Below, in pieces: positions 16,368 to 23,926 of a stretch of DNA of 24,024 nucleotides. Below the pieces are notes generated by a model. That model did no database searches. It was not told where the DNA came from and saw nothing but the letters and a program-made list of their open reading frames with translations. This DNA comes from CAZDGV01 sp964505195 (GTDB lineage: Bacteria; Bacteroidota; Bacteroidia; Chitinophagales; Chitinophagaceae): NCBI GenBank assembly GCA_964505195.1, contig CAZDGV010000024.1, forward strand, positions 1 through 24,024, in the 5' to 3' direction. Position 1 is the stretch's first letter; every line of letters begins with the position of its first letter. The translations under genes and the position numbers were made by a program.

Positions 16368-17891
16368 ATGTCACTCATTGAGTTTTCCTTACCCAAATCG
16401 CTGAGCCGCGCGCTCAACCTTCCCGTTAACTCACCCAAGCGTCAGCAAATTAAAACGCTGAAAAAGCTGCTGAAAAAAGCCAGACATACTGCTTTTGGAC
16501 AGCAATTTCATTTTGATGAGATCCTGAACAGTCGCCATCCCGGAAAGAAATTTCAGGAGCTGGTACCTGTGTACGATTACAACCGTATTTATGCCGAGTG
16601 GTGGCATAAAACACTGGAAGGGCATTCCGATGTATGTTGGCCCGGACGCATTAAATTTTTCGCATTGAGCTCAGGCACCAGCGAAGCAGCCAGTAAGTAT
16701 ATTCCCATCACGAACGATCTAATGCGAGGCAACCGTATTGTAATGATCAAACACTTGCTTACGCTGCGCAATTACGACCAGCTGCCTGTGAAAAGTTTAG
16801 GCAAGGGCTGGCTCATGCTCGGCGGCAGTACCGACTTACAAAAGGGTCCGGGATATTATGCGGGCGACCTGAGTGGCATTACCGCCAAAAAAGTACCGTT
16901 CTGGTTTTCGCCTTTTTACAAACCTGGCAAGCAAATTGCCAAAACGCGCGACTGGAACAAAAAACTCGAATACATCGTAAATGAAGCCCCCAATTGGGAT
17001 ATTGGGTTTGTAGTAGGCGTACCGGCATGGATTCAGATGTGCATGGAAATGATTATTGAACGCTACCAACTCAAAAACATCCATGAGATTTGGCCCAACC
17101 TGGCATTTTTCGTTCACGGAGGTGTTTCCTTTGAACCATATAAGCATGGTTTTGAAAAACTCATCGGCAAACCGCTGATTTATATTGAAACCTATCTCGC
17201 ATCAGAGGGATTCATCGCGTACCAGGACAAACAAAATGCAAGAGGCATGAAGCTGGTAACCAACGAGCACATCTTTCACGAGTTTGTTCCCTTTGATGAA
17301 AAGAATTTTGACCACGAAGGAAATATTCTGCCCAACGCTGAAGCACTCATGCTGCATGAAGTAGAAGAAGGGAAAGACTATGCACTGCTACTGAGTACTA
17401 CGGCAGGCACCTGGCGTTACCTCATTGGCGATACAGTACGCTTCATTGATAAAAGCAATTGTGAAATCATCATCACCGGACGCACCAAGCATTTTCTGAG
17501 TTTGGTCGGCGAACATTTAAGCGTGGATAATATGAACAAAGCCATTCAACTGGCTAGTGAAGAGATGAATATTTCCATTCCCGAATTCACGGTGGTAGGC
17601 GAACCGCATGGTACTTTTTTTGCTCACCACTGGTATGTTGCCTGCGATGATCATGCCGATGCCAATGCGCTTCGAGAGAAAATTGACGAGCATCTGCAAA
17701 TGCTAAACGACGATTATGCCACTGAAAGAACCAGCGCATTGAAAGAAGTATATCTCGATATACTTTCGGAAGCCACTTTTATGGAATTCATGCAACTGAA
17801 AGGCAAAATGGGCGGACAACATAAGTTTCCCCGTGTACTCAAGGGAAAAATGCTGGAAGACTGGAAGCTTTTCCTTTCAAATCATCAATGA
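16368..17891 (+). CDS. GH3 auxin-responsive-promoter family acyl-adenylating protein
   Basis: 507 residues from ATG 16368; the in-frame TTG at 16344 is less likely. GH3 proteins belong to the ANL adenylating superfamily, which activate a carboxylic acid with ATP and, in plants, join it to an amino acid. The ATP-binding FALSSGTSEAASKYIPIT is at about 98-115. WPNLAFFVHGGVSFEPYK, YIETYLASEGFIAYQ, LLLSTTAGTWRYLIGDTVRFI and IITGRTKHFLSLVGEHLS follow in the order found in the family, and the C-terminal domain ends normally (GGQHKFPRVLKGKMLEDWKLFL). All core motifs look intact. The bacterial substrate is unknown, and a role in auxin chemistry should not be assumed. The glycosyltransferase upstream and the secreted protein downstream do not reveal one. 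Confidence 0.93.
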   Translation: MSLIEFSLPKSLSRALNLPVNSPKRQQIKTLKKLLKKARHTAFGQQFHFDEILNSRHPGKKFQELVPVYDYNRIYAEWWHKTLEGHSDVCWPGRIKFFALSSGTSEAASKYIPITNDLMRGNRIVMIKHLLTLRNYDQLPVKSLGKGWLMLGGSTDLQKGPGYYAGDLSGITAKKVPFWFSPFYKPGKQIAKTRDWNKKLEYIVNEAPNWDIGFVVGVPAWIQMCMEMIIERYQLKNIHEIWPNLAFFVHGGVSFEPYKHGFEKLIGKPLIYIETYLASEGFIAYQDKQNARGMKLVTNEHIFHEFVPFDEKNFDHEGNILPNAEALMLHEVEEGKDYALLLSTTAGTWRYLIGDTVRFIDKSNCEIIITGRTKHFLSLVGEHLSVDNMNKAIQLASEEMNISIPEFTVVGEPHGTFFAHHWYVACDDHADANALREKIDEHLQMLNDDYATERTSALKEVYLDILSEATFMEFMQLKGKMGGQHKFPRVLKGKMLEDWKLFLSNHQ

Positions 17892-17985
17892 TGAGTTGTT
17901 GTATCAAGAATAAATTTTTGATATCAATCAAGTATCTAAGAGGGTGAGCTCATTTCCTTAACGGCACAATCCTTGTTTAAATAAT

Positions 17986-19161
17986 ATGCAGCGATACCGT
18001 AATCTAGTACTGAGCTTTTTTCTATTGCTCACTGTAAAAACTTACGCACAAGACGCTACCAGCTTCTTTTTTGCATCACAACATTGCAGAGATTCTGTAA
18101 AAGCAAAGCTCATTCATAATGTAAATAGTACTATTGAATTGCCACTTCGTAATGAGCATGCGGCATCATGGACAGGCGCCTGCTGGGCAATGGAACTGAT
18201 GCTATATCGGCCTAATGGATTAAAGGAGAAGATCCCTTCACATTTATCGCAGCTACCTTCACTGGATGCAGCGTTGCAGCGGACTTATCTGGAACTGATA
18301 TACACCTTGTATCCCAATGCATTTCAAAAGCATGTAAAACGCATCCTGAAACAAATAGAGAACGACAAAGTAAAAGCCATGGCATGGGAATATGTACTAC
18401 GCAGCAGTAATACCATGCGCTGGAAAAAAGACAAATCGCTCAAAGCATCAAAATACTATCCCGCTTTTTCATATCAGCGAACATCCAACAGGAATAACCG
18501 ACCTGAACTAACTGATTTTTGTGATAGCAGTTTTTTACCAGGTGAAGTAGTATTATGCAGCTTTCAGTATGCAAACAGAGATAAGCCTGGTTTTCTTATG
18601 ATTCGTAATGCCGACGGAAGTTGGTTGAAAAACGATCGGGGTGAACCACTCAGATATCCTCAGCTAGCTCGGTCAATTACAAACCTACCTTTTTACCTCA
18701 CAAACGGAAATACACCTCAGGGTTTGTATCGTATAACCGGTACTGCGGTTTCAGAAAATCTATGGATTGGACCCACAACCAATCTTCAAATGGTAATGCC
18801 CTTTGAATCGGCGTCAACTACTTTTTTTGGGAAAGACACCAACTACGCCTCCTTTTATAGAAATATACTTGGATCAAAACTTGCCAGATACGCTGGTTTG
18901 TTTGAAAGTTTTACAGCAGGCAATTTAGGGCGTACAGAAATTATTGCCCATGGAACCACCATCGATCCAATTTTTTATGCATCCGCCACTTATTATCCCA
19001 ATACACCTTCACTCGGATGCCTTTGTAGTCCGGAATGGTGGAATGAAAATGGTATGCGCATTAAAAGTGTACAGCATGAATGGATGCAGGCATATCTGTC
19101 TCTTTCAACAAAACCGCGCTATCTCATCGTAGCTGAGGTGAACGATCCAGTCAAATTTTAG
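17986..19161 (+). CDS. Secreted protein of unknown function with L,D-transpeptidase (YkuD)-like C-terminal signature
   Basis: 391 residues with a Sec signal peptide (residues 1-22, cleavage near TYAQ-D), so periplasmic or surface. Residues 23-180 are not recognised. The C-terminal half contains VLCSFQYANRDKPGFLMIRN (about 189-208), a TNGNTPQGLYRITG strand (239-252), and REIIAH-like EIIAHGTTIDP (His322, Gly323) followed 23 residues later by NTPSLGCLCSPEWW (Ser342, Gly344, Cys345). The order 'xTPxGxYxI ... HG ... SxGC' is what YkuD-type L,D-transpeptidases show, where the Cys is the nucleophile and the His its partner. The usual Arg or Asn after the Cys is replaced, so this is a distant and unproven resemblance. 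If correct, it would act on peptidoglycan crosslinks. No link to GH3 upstream or to the membrane operon downstream is evident. Confidence 0.75.
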   Translation: MQRYRNLVLSFFLLLTVKTYAQDATSFFFASQHCRDSVKAKLIHNVNSTIELPLRNEHAASWTGACWAMELMLYRPNGLKEKIPSHLSQLPSLDAALQRTYLELIYTLYPNAFQKHVKRILKQIENDKVKAMAWEYVLRSSNTMRWKKDKSLKASKYYPAFSYQRTSNRNNRPELTDFCDSSFLPGEVVLCSFQYANRDKPGFLMIRNADGSWLKNDRGEPLRYPQLARSITNLPFYLTNGNTPQGLYRITGTAVSENLWIGPTTNLQMVMPFESASTTFFGKDTNYASFYRNILGSKLARYAGLFESFTAGNLGRTEIIAHGTTIDPIFYASATYYPNTPSLGCLCSPEWWNENGMRIKSVQHEWMQAYLSLSTKPRYLIVAEVNDPVKF

Positions 19162-19194
19162 TTGGCGTCACTGCAACACACCCATAAAAAAATA

Positions 19195-19225
19195 TTTGGA
19201 CCCCTGAAAAAATCTATTAACTTTG
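19195..19225 (+). promoter_or_regulatory. Bacteroidota-type promoter of the 19246-21481 cluster
   Basis: TTTG (19195-19198), exactly 19 bases, then TAACTTTG (19218-19225): a full match to TTTG-N19-TAnnTTTG. It predicts a start of transcription about 13 bases before ATG 19246. This is the only promoter in the window with both elements correctly spaced. Confidence 0.75.
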
Positions 19226-19241
19226 TATTTCAAAGTACTTT
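19220..19241. promoter_or_regulatory. Candidate operator overlapping the promoter of the 19246-21481 cluster
   Basis: Inverted repeat ACTTTG-TATTT-CAAAGT (19220-19236) overlaps a second perfect palindrome AAAGTACTTT (19232-19241). Together they cover the -7 element and the expected transcription start. The winged-helix regulator encoded in the same cluster is the natural candidate to bind here; that is inference. Confidence 0.55.
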
Positions 19242-19245
19242 TTAA

Positions 19246-19866
19246 ATGAAAAAAGAACAAGACTATCGCCGCGATATTGCTGAGATCCGCACCTTGATGG
19301 AGCGATCGGCAAAATTTCTGGCCCTCTCCGGCTGGGCAGGCGTAATGGCCGGCATATATGCATTGATTGGCAGCTATGTCGCTTATCGCTTTCTGAATTT
19401 TAATCAAGTCGGATATGAATCCTTGCAGGAAACGGTGTCGCCTGATATGACCCGCTCGATTTTTATAATTGGCTTGTCGGTGCTGTTGCTAACCTTAGGC
19501 ACCGGTTTTCTGCTCTCCTTCCGAAGGGCCCGCAAAATGCGTGAGCCCTTTTGGAATGGAGGCACAAGGCGCGTGATACAGCTCATGGGTATGCCCCTGC
19601 TAGCAGGGGGCTTTCTGCTGCTGCTGTTTTTATGGCAAGGCAGCTTGCATTTACTTGTACCGGTATCGCTGATTTTTTACGGACTGGCCATTTACAATGC
19701 CGGACATTTTAGCTACCGCGAATTGCAGTACCTAGGTATTACAGAAGTATTGTTGGGAATGATGGCAGCACTTCAGCCTGCATACGGACTGGCCATATGG
19801 GCAACAGGTTTCGGACTACTGCATATTGTTTATGGCATTTACATATATGTGAGGTACCAACAGTGA
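19246..19866 (+). CDS. Small polytopic membrane protein, first gene of regulator cluster
   Basis: 206 residues. A charged N-terminus (MKKEQDYRRDIAEIRTLMERS) is followed by hydrophobic segments at about 23-46, 65-90, 108-130, 133-150 and 168-202, giving about five or six helices in the inner membrane. There is no catalytic motif and I do not recognise a characterised family. Its stop is 5 bases before the winged-helix regulator's ATG, which strongly suggests co-transcription and translational coupling. In Bacteroidota, small membrane proteins beside HTH_34-type regulators are a recurring arrangement of unknown role; that statement is from general knowledge. Confidence 0.85.
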   Translation: MKKEQDYRRDIAEIRTLMERSAKFLALSGWAGVMAGIYALIGSYVAYRFLNFNQVGYESLQETVSPDMTRSIFIIGLSVLLLTLGTGFLLSFRRARKMREPFWNGGTRRVIQLMGMPLLAGGFLLLLFLWQGSLHLLVPVSLIFYGLAIYNAGHFSYRELQYLGITEVLLGMMAALQPAYGLAIWATGFGLLHIVYGIYIYVRYQQ

Positions 19867-19871
19867 ACACC

Positions 19872-20168
19872 ATGATCACCGGATTTCATAAAGCATTTGA
19901 AAGTCGTATCCGGCTGGGTATCATGTCGGTACTCTCTGTAAATGAAGTACTGGATTTTAATGCCCTGAAAGAACTGCTGGAAACCACCGATGGGAATTTG
20001 GCAAGCCATCTCAAAGCGCTGGAAAAAGAAAACTTTGTGGCGGTGGAAAAAACCTTCGTTGGGCGTAAGCCGAACACACGTTACTATGTAACGAAATCGG
20101 GGAAAAAGGCATTCGCTGCACATCTCGATGCGCTGGAATCGCTGATTCAATCACAAAAGAAATCATAA
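19872..20168 (+). CDS. Winged-helix transcriptional regulator (HTH_34/ArsR-like)
   Basis: 98 residues from ATG 19872, chosen because it starts 5 bases after the preceding stop; the longer frame from ATG 19797 would overlap the membrane gene by 70 bases and carry a non-conserved extension. The fold is one compact winged helix: FHKAFESRIRLGIMSVLS, then LDFNALKELLETTDGNLASHLKALEKENFVAVEKTF (helix-turn-helix with recognition helix at DGNLASHLKALE), and the wing VGRKPNTRYYVTKSGKKAFAAHL. No ligand or metal-binding cysteines are seen. It is probably a dimeric local regulator of this cluster. A candidate operator lies at the cluster's promoter. Confidence 0.9.
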   Translation: MITGFHKAFESRIRLGIMSVLSVNEVLDFNALKELLETTDGNLASHLKALEKENFVAVEKTFVGRKPNTRYYVTKSGKKAFAAHLDALESLIQSQKKS

Positions 20169-20239
20169 ACCCTTTTATTCATAAAAGGATATTTAAAAAC
20201 TATTCGCTTTCTACTTGAAGGTGAGCCAAATAAGGAAAG

Positions 20240-21481
20240 ATGAAAGAAAACTTACTTGCGCTGGTAGATGAGCCGACCTCACTCGAAGCGCTTTATCAAA
20301 AAAACAAAAACGCTTTTCGGAAAGCACTGGATGAAATGACAGAAGAAGAAACGTTACACCCAGTATTACGCGTTTGGAAGGCACGTTTAACATTTGGGAA
20401 AAAACCTGCGCAACCTGCAAACCGGAAGGAAATGCTATGGGTGGCGTTACTGGCACTGCTGGCAGGACTGATCGCGAAAATGCCGTATTTCATTGGCATA
20501 GAAGACGATTTATATTTCCAGCGCAATGTGGGTTTCATCCTATTCCCATCGTTGATTTTCTTTTTCGCCTGGAAAACAAAACTTACGAGCAAGTATTTAC
20601 TTACATGTTCTGCCTTGCTGGCAGCTACGGCTGTTTTCATTAATCTATTACCCCACAACAACAGCGATACCTTAATCCTTGCCTGCATGCATTTACCGCT
20701 GTTGTTGTGGACCGTTACCGGATTTTCATACACAGGACGAGATATCAAAAACACCGAAATGAAAATTGGATTTTTGCGATACAACGGTGACTTATTGGTG
20801 ATGAGTGCCGTGATCATGATTGCCGGCGCAATCCTTACGGGAATATCCATTGGACTATTTGAACTGATTGACTTGAACATTGCCGAATGGTACATGAAAA
20901 ACATTGCCATTTGGGGAGCAGCAGCCGTTCCGGTAGTAGCAACTTATATGGTACAGCGCAATCCTCAGCTGGTGCAGCAGGTTTCGCCCATCATTGCAAG
21001 AATTTTTACACCCTTGGTACTGGTATTACTACTTGCCTACTTAGGCGCGATGGTATATACCGGAAAAGACCCCTACAACGACCGTGAATTTTTATTCATC
21101 TTCAACTTGCTGCTAATTGGTGTGATGGCCATTATTCTTTTTTCCGTAGCAGAAAGGGGGAAACAACATACGCGCAGTGTAGAATCTATTTTGCTTTTAG
21201 CACTCGCCATTGCTACCCTGTTTGTGAACGGCATTGCACTATCGGCCATTGTTTTTCGTATCAGCAGCTGGGGCATTACGCCCAACAGAATGGCTGTGCT
21301 GGGTAGCAACCTGCTCATGCTGATACATTTGCTGATTGTAAGTCACCGTCTTTTTCTTGGTTTACGCAACAAAAACAATGAGCAAAGCATTGAAGCAGGA
21401 ATTGCTTCATTTTTACCTGTGTACAGCATCTGGACAGCAATTGTTGTATTCCTGTTTCCGCTGCTTTTTGCATTCAAGTAA
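20240..21481 (+). CDS. Polytopic membrane protein, DUF4153-like
   Basis: 413 residues. About 60 soluble N-terminal residues are followed by roughly ten to twelve hydrophobic segments to the C-terminus (VYSIWTAIVVFLFPLLFAF). The late RISSWGITPNRMAVLGSNLLMLIHLL segment, a conserved-looking 'R..YGITPNR' type motif, suggests the DUF4153 group; I give this as likely, not certain. It begins 71 bases after the regulator, with an AAGGA ribosome-binding-like sequence at 20232-20236, unusual in a genome mostly lacking Shine-Dalgarno sites. It closes the cluster, with a strong terminator 18 bases after the stop. Function unknown. Confidence 0.8.
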   Translation: MKENLLALVDEPTSLEALYQKNKNAFRKALDEMTEEETLHPVLRVWKARLTFGKKPAQPANRKEMLWVALLALLAGLIAKMPYFIGIEDDLYFQRNVGFILFPSLIFFFAWKTKLTSKYLLTCSALLAATAVFINLLPHNNSDTLILACMHLPLLLWTVTGFSYTGRDIKNTEMKIGFLRYNGDLLVMSAVIMIAGAILTGISIGLFELIDLNIAEWYMKNIAIWGAAAVPVVATYMVQRNPQLVQQVSPIIARIFTPLVLVLLLAYLGAMVYTGKDPYNDREFLFIFNLLLIGVMAIILFSVAERGKQHTRSVESILLLALAIATLFVNGIALSAIVFRISSWGITPNRMAVLGSNLLMLIHLLIVSHRLFLGLRNKNNEQSIEAGIASFLPVYSIWTAIVVFLFPLLFAFK

Positions 21482-21499
21482 GATTTTTCAAAAGGAATA

Positions 21500-21536
21500 A
21501 AAAAAGGCTTGCATTATCATGGTGCAAGCCTTTTTT
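21500..21536. terminator. Bidirectional Rho-independent terminator
   Basis: AAGGCTTGCA/TGCAAGCCTT core stem extended by A/T pairs (21500-21513 with 21523-21536), loop of 9 bases. Six T follow the stem core on each strand, so it serves both the plus-strand membrane cluster and the minus-strand acyl-CoA dehydrogenase. Confidence 0.92.
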
Positions 21537-21551
21537 AAAAACAGATTTAAA

Positions 21552-23342
21552 TTAGAGTGGATATTTTCCTTCGCTGCGCATTTTTTGGAAAATACGACGG
21601 CGTGCTTCCTTACTGTTGAAAGCTTCCACTTTGGTAAAGCGACGTAATCCCAGCAGCATCATACGCTGCTCATCGCCTTCGGCAAAAGCATTCACCGCAT
21701 CTTTTCCGTGCTTCAATATTGCATCGGCAGCATCGTACAGGTAAGTAAGTGCCATATCCAGTTCATTGCGTGCAGCTTCCTCCCCTTTCTGCTGCACCAG
21801 CTTCTCGGCACGGAGCAAAGCACTTTCGGCATGGAAAGCAAGTATGGCCATATCGGCAATATGCATGAGAATTTCTTGCTCATGTTCAATTTTCATCATC
21901 AGCTTTTGCACGGCAGCTCCGGCAGTGAGCATAATCGCTTTCTTGAACCCTGCTATGGCTTTTTTCTCCTTTGCAAAAGGTGCATCATCAGTATCGCCAA
22001 ATTCCGGAATGCTCATGAGTTCTTTTTGTACGCCCATGGCTGCACCCATCAGGTCAAGACGCCCCTTCATAGCACGCTTGAGTACCATATCTACCGTAAG
22101 CAAACGATTGATTTCATTGGTTCCTTCGTAAATTCTGTTAATACGGCTATCGCGGTAAGCGCGACTCATATTGTATTCTGCACTAAAACCATTGCCGCCA
22201 AAAATCTGTACGCCTTCATCTACAACATAATCGAGCACTTCACTTCCATCTACTTTCAAAATGGCACATTCAATGGCATACTCTTCAGCAGCCCCCAGCA
22301 AAGCTTCATTAAAGGCTTTTCCTGATTCTAACAGCTCAACTTCTTTGTCATCAACCCACTTGCTGGTGCGATAAAGCGCAGATTCGCTCACCCAAATACG
22401 AATGGCCATTTGTGCAAGCTTTTGCTGAATGGCACCAAAATTGGCAATGGGCTGTTTGAATTGTTCACGCGTGAGTGCATATTCCAATGCACTGTTCAGT
22501 GCACGCTTAGAGCCGCCAATGGCAGCTGCACAAAGTTTGAGGCGACCGATGTTGAGAATATTAAAAGCGATCACATGACCTTTCCCAATTTCACCGAGCA
22601 GATTTTCAACCGGCACTTTGCAATCCTGAAAATAAAGCTGCACGGTAGAAGAACCTTTGATGCCCATTTTCTTCTCTTCCGGACCCTGTGAAAAACCTTC
22701 CGTGCCACGCTCAACGATAAAAGCCGTAAAATCCTTTCCGTCAATTTTCGCAAATACGGTGTACACATCTGCAAAACCACCATTGGTGATCCAGCATTTT
22801 TGTCCGTTGAGAATATAATGTTTTCCGTCTTCGCTCAAACGTGCAGTAGTTTTAGCGCTGAGTGCATCGCTTCCGCTATTGGGCTCGGTTAAACCATAGG
22901 CGCCTTTCCATTCGCCGCTGGCAAGCTTGGGAATATATTTGGCTTTTTGCTCAGGTGTACCAAAGTATAGAATAGGCAGTGTACCAATACCGGTATGTGC
23001 TGCAATGGCTACAGAAAAAGAATGTCCTCCACCGAGTGCTTCATTTACAATGGTGGAAGTGATAAAATCTTTTCCGAGTCCGCCGTATTCCTCAGGAGCA
23101 GAAGTGCCGAGCAAACCCAGTTCACCCGCTTTGTCCATTAACGATGGCATTAATCCTGCTTCTAAGGCATCTATGCGATCGAGATTGGGATAAACTTCTG
23201 TGTCTAAAAAATTGGCACACATGTCTTTGACCATCTGCTGCTCTTCATTGAAATCTTCGGGAGTATAGGTTTCGGCAGCAGTGCTTTCTTTAATCAGCCA
23301 TTCGGCACCTTTTAGCGTGGTAGTGGTTGTGGTAGCGCTCAT
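21552..23342 (-). CDS. Acyl-CoA dehydrogenase with C-terminal extension
   Basis: 596 residues, longer than the about 380 of short/medium-chain enzymes. FAD-dependent oxidation of acyl-CoA to trans-2-enoyl-CoA in beta-oxidation, cytoplasmic. Order: N-terminal helical domain (about 30-145), middle beta domain with YGLTEPNSGSDA (149-160) and QKCWITNGG (181-189), then the C-terminal helical domain with YALTREQFKQPIANFGAIQ (288-306), IFGGNGFSAEYNMSRAYRDSR (380-400) and IYEGTNEINR (404-413). Glu406 occupies the position of the catalytic base. The remaining about 180 residues are helical, as in the very-long-chain/ACAD9 type. Chain length of the substrate is inferred, not shown. It sits 18 bases behind a MarR regulator on the same strand and is probably controlled by it. 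Confidence 0.95.
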   Translation of the reverse strand: MSATTTTTTLKGAEWLIKESTAAETYTPEDFNEEQQMVKDMCANFLDTEVYPNLDRIDALEAGLMPSLMDKAGELGLLGTSAPEEYGGLGKDFITSTIVNEALGGGHSFSVAIAAHTGIGTLPILYFGTPEQKAKYIPKLASGEWKGAYGLTEPNSGSDALSAKTTARLSEDGKHYILNGQKCWITNGGFADVYTVFAKIDGKDFTAFIVERGTEGFSQGPEEKKMGIKGSSTVQLYFQDCKVPVENLLGEIGKGHVIAFNILNIGRLKLCAAAIGGSKRALNSALEYALTREQFKQPIANFGAIQQKLAQMAIRIWVSESALYRTSKWVDDKEVELLESGKAFNEALLGAAEEYAIECAILKVDGSEVLDYVVDEGVQIFGGNGFSAEYNMSRAYRDSRINRIYEGTNEINRLLTVDMVLKRAMKGRLDLMGAAMGVQKELMSIPEFGDTDDAPFAKEKKAIAGFKKAIMLTAGAAVQKLMMKIEHEQEILMHIADMAILAFHAESALLRAEKLVQQKGEEAARNELDMALTYLYDAADAILKHGKDAVNAFAEGDEQRMMLLGLRRFTKVEAFNSKEARRRIFQKMRSEGKYPL

Positions 23343-23360
23343 GATGTCATTATTTTTAAG

Positions 23361-23807
23361 TTATGATGTTAATAGATTTTCATATACAATTTGAAGCACA
23401 TGCTTGCAGGTTTCGATTTCAGAAGCAGGCACGCCTACCAATGCTTCGTTGAGCGTTTGATTGGCGATGTTCATGGTTTGCGCTTCCAGGGCCTTACCGG
23501 CATCGGTTAGAAAAATTTGATTGATGCGGCGATCTTCTCTGCTGGCAACCCTTTTCACGAGTTGCAGTTTTTCTAAATTATCTACCAGTCGCGTAATGCT
23601 GGGCTTATCGCGAAAGGTTGCTTCACAAAGCTGCTGCTGACTCATGGCATCATTCTTCCACAAATGATACAGCACGCTCCACTGCTCCACCGTTATATCT
23701 AATCCGGCCGATTTAAAATTCTTTTGCAACCTACGGGCAATAGCAGTAGACGCTTTGCCCGTCATGAAGCTGTAGAGTTCTCCTTTCTTAAATTGGTTGT
23801 TTGGCAT
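23361..23807 (-). CDS. MarR-family transcriptional regulator
   Basis: 148 residues from ATG 23807; an in-frame TTG at 23831 lies upstream but inside the putative promoter, so I reject it. MarR proteins are dimeric winged-helix regulators released by small ligands. Helix-turn-helix: LDITVEQWSVLYHLWKNDAMSQQQLCEATFRDKPSITRLVDNLEKLQLVKRV, then the wing ASREDRRINQIFLTDAGKAL with the typical DxR. The N-terminal helix GELYSFMTGKASTAIARRLQKNF and C-terminal helices form the dimer interface. The acyl-CoA dehydrogenase starts 18 bases after its stop, so the pair is probably one transcript, and the regulator may sense a fatty-acid-derived compound (inference). A perfect inverted repeat lies one base before its ATG. 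Confidence 0.93.
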   Translation of the reverse strand: MPNNQFKKGELYSFMTGKASTAIARRLQKNFKSAGLDITVEQWSVLYHLWKNDAMSQQQLCEATFRDKPSITRLVDNLEKLQLVKRVASREDRRINQIFLTDAGKALEAQTMNIANQTLNEALVGVPASEIETCKHVLQIVYENLLTS

Positions 23808-23808
23808 A

Positions 23809-23826
23809 TAGTTGTTTATGCAACTA
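23809..23826. promoter_or_regulatory. Candidate MarR autoregulatory operator
   Basis: Perfect inverted repeat, minus strand TAGTTG-CATAAA-CAACTA, 18 bases, the size and symmetry typical for MarR sites. It starts two bases after a -7-like element and ends one base before the regulator's ATG, so bound protein would block transcription start. Confidence 0.65.
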
Positions 23827-23828
23827 AT

Positions 23829-23836
23829 CAAAAATA
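23829..23836 (-). promoter_or_regulatory. Possible -7 element of the marR / acyl-CoA dehydrogenase transcript
   Basis: Minus strand TATTTTTG matches TAnnTTTG. It directly abuts the candidate operator. No TTG at 19 bases upstream. Confidence 0.45.
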
Positions 23837-23926
23837 ACCAATATTCCTCTTCCCCGCGCTGAGGGCGATAAAAATTTTTTGTTAACGATTAATTTGGGTA
23901 AAAACGCCCCTTCTCGAATCCGTATG

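Noticed and set aside
17900..17930. TTGATATCAA palindrome after the GH3 gene as a terminator
   Set aside because: AT-rich, short and with no following T run; I do not count it as a terminator or operator.
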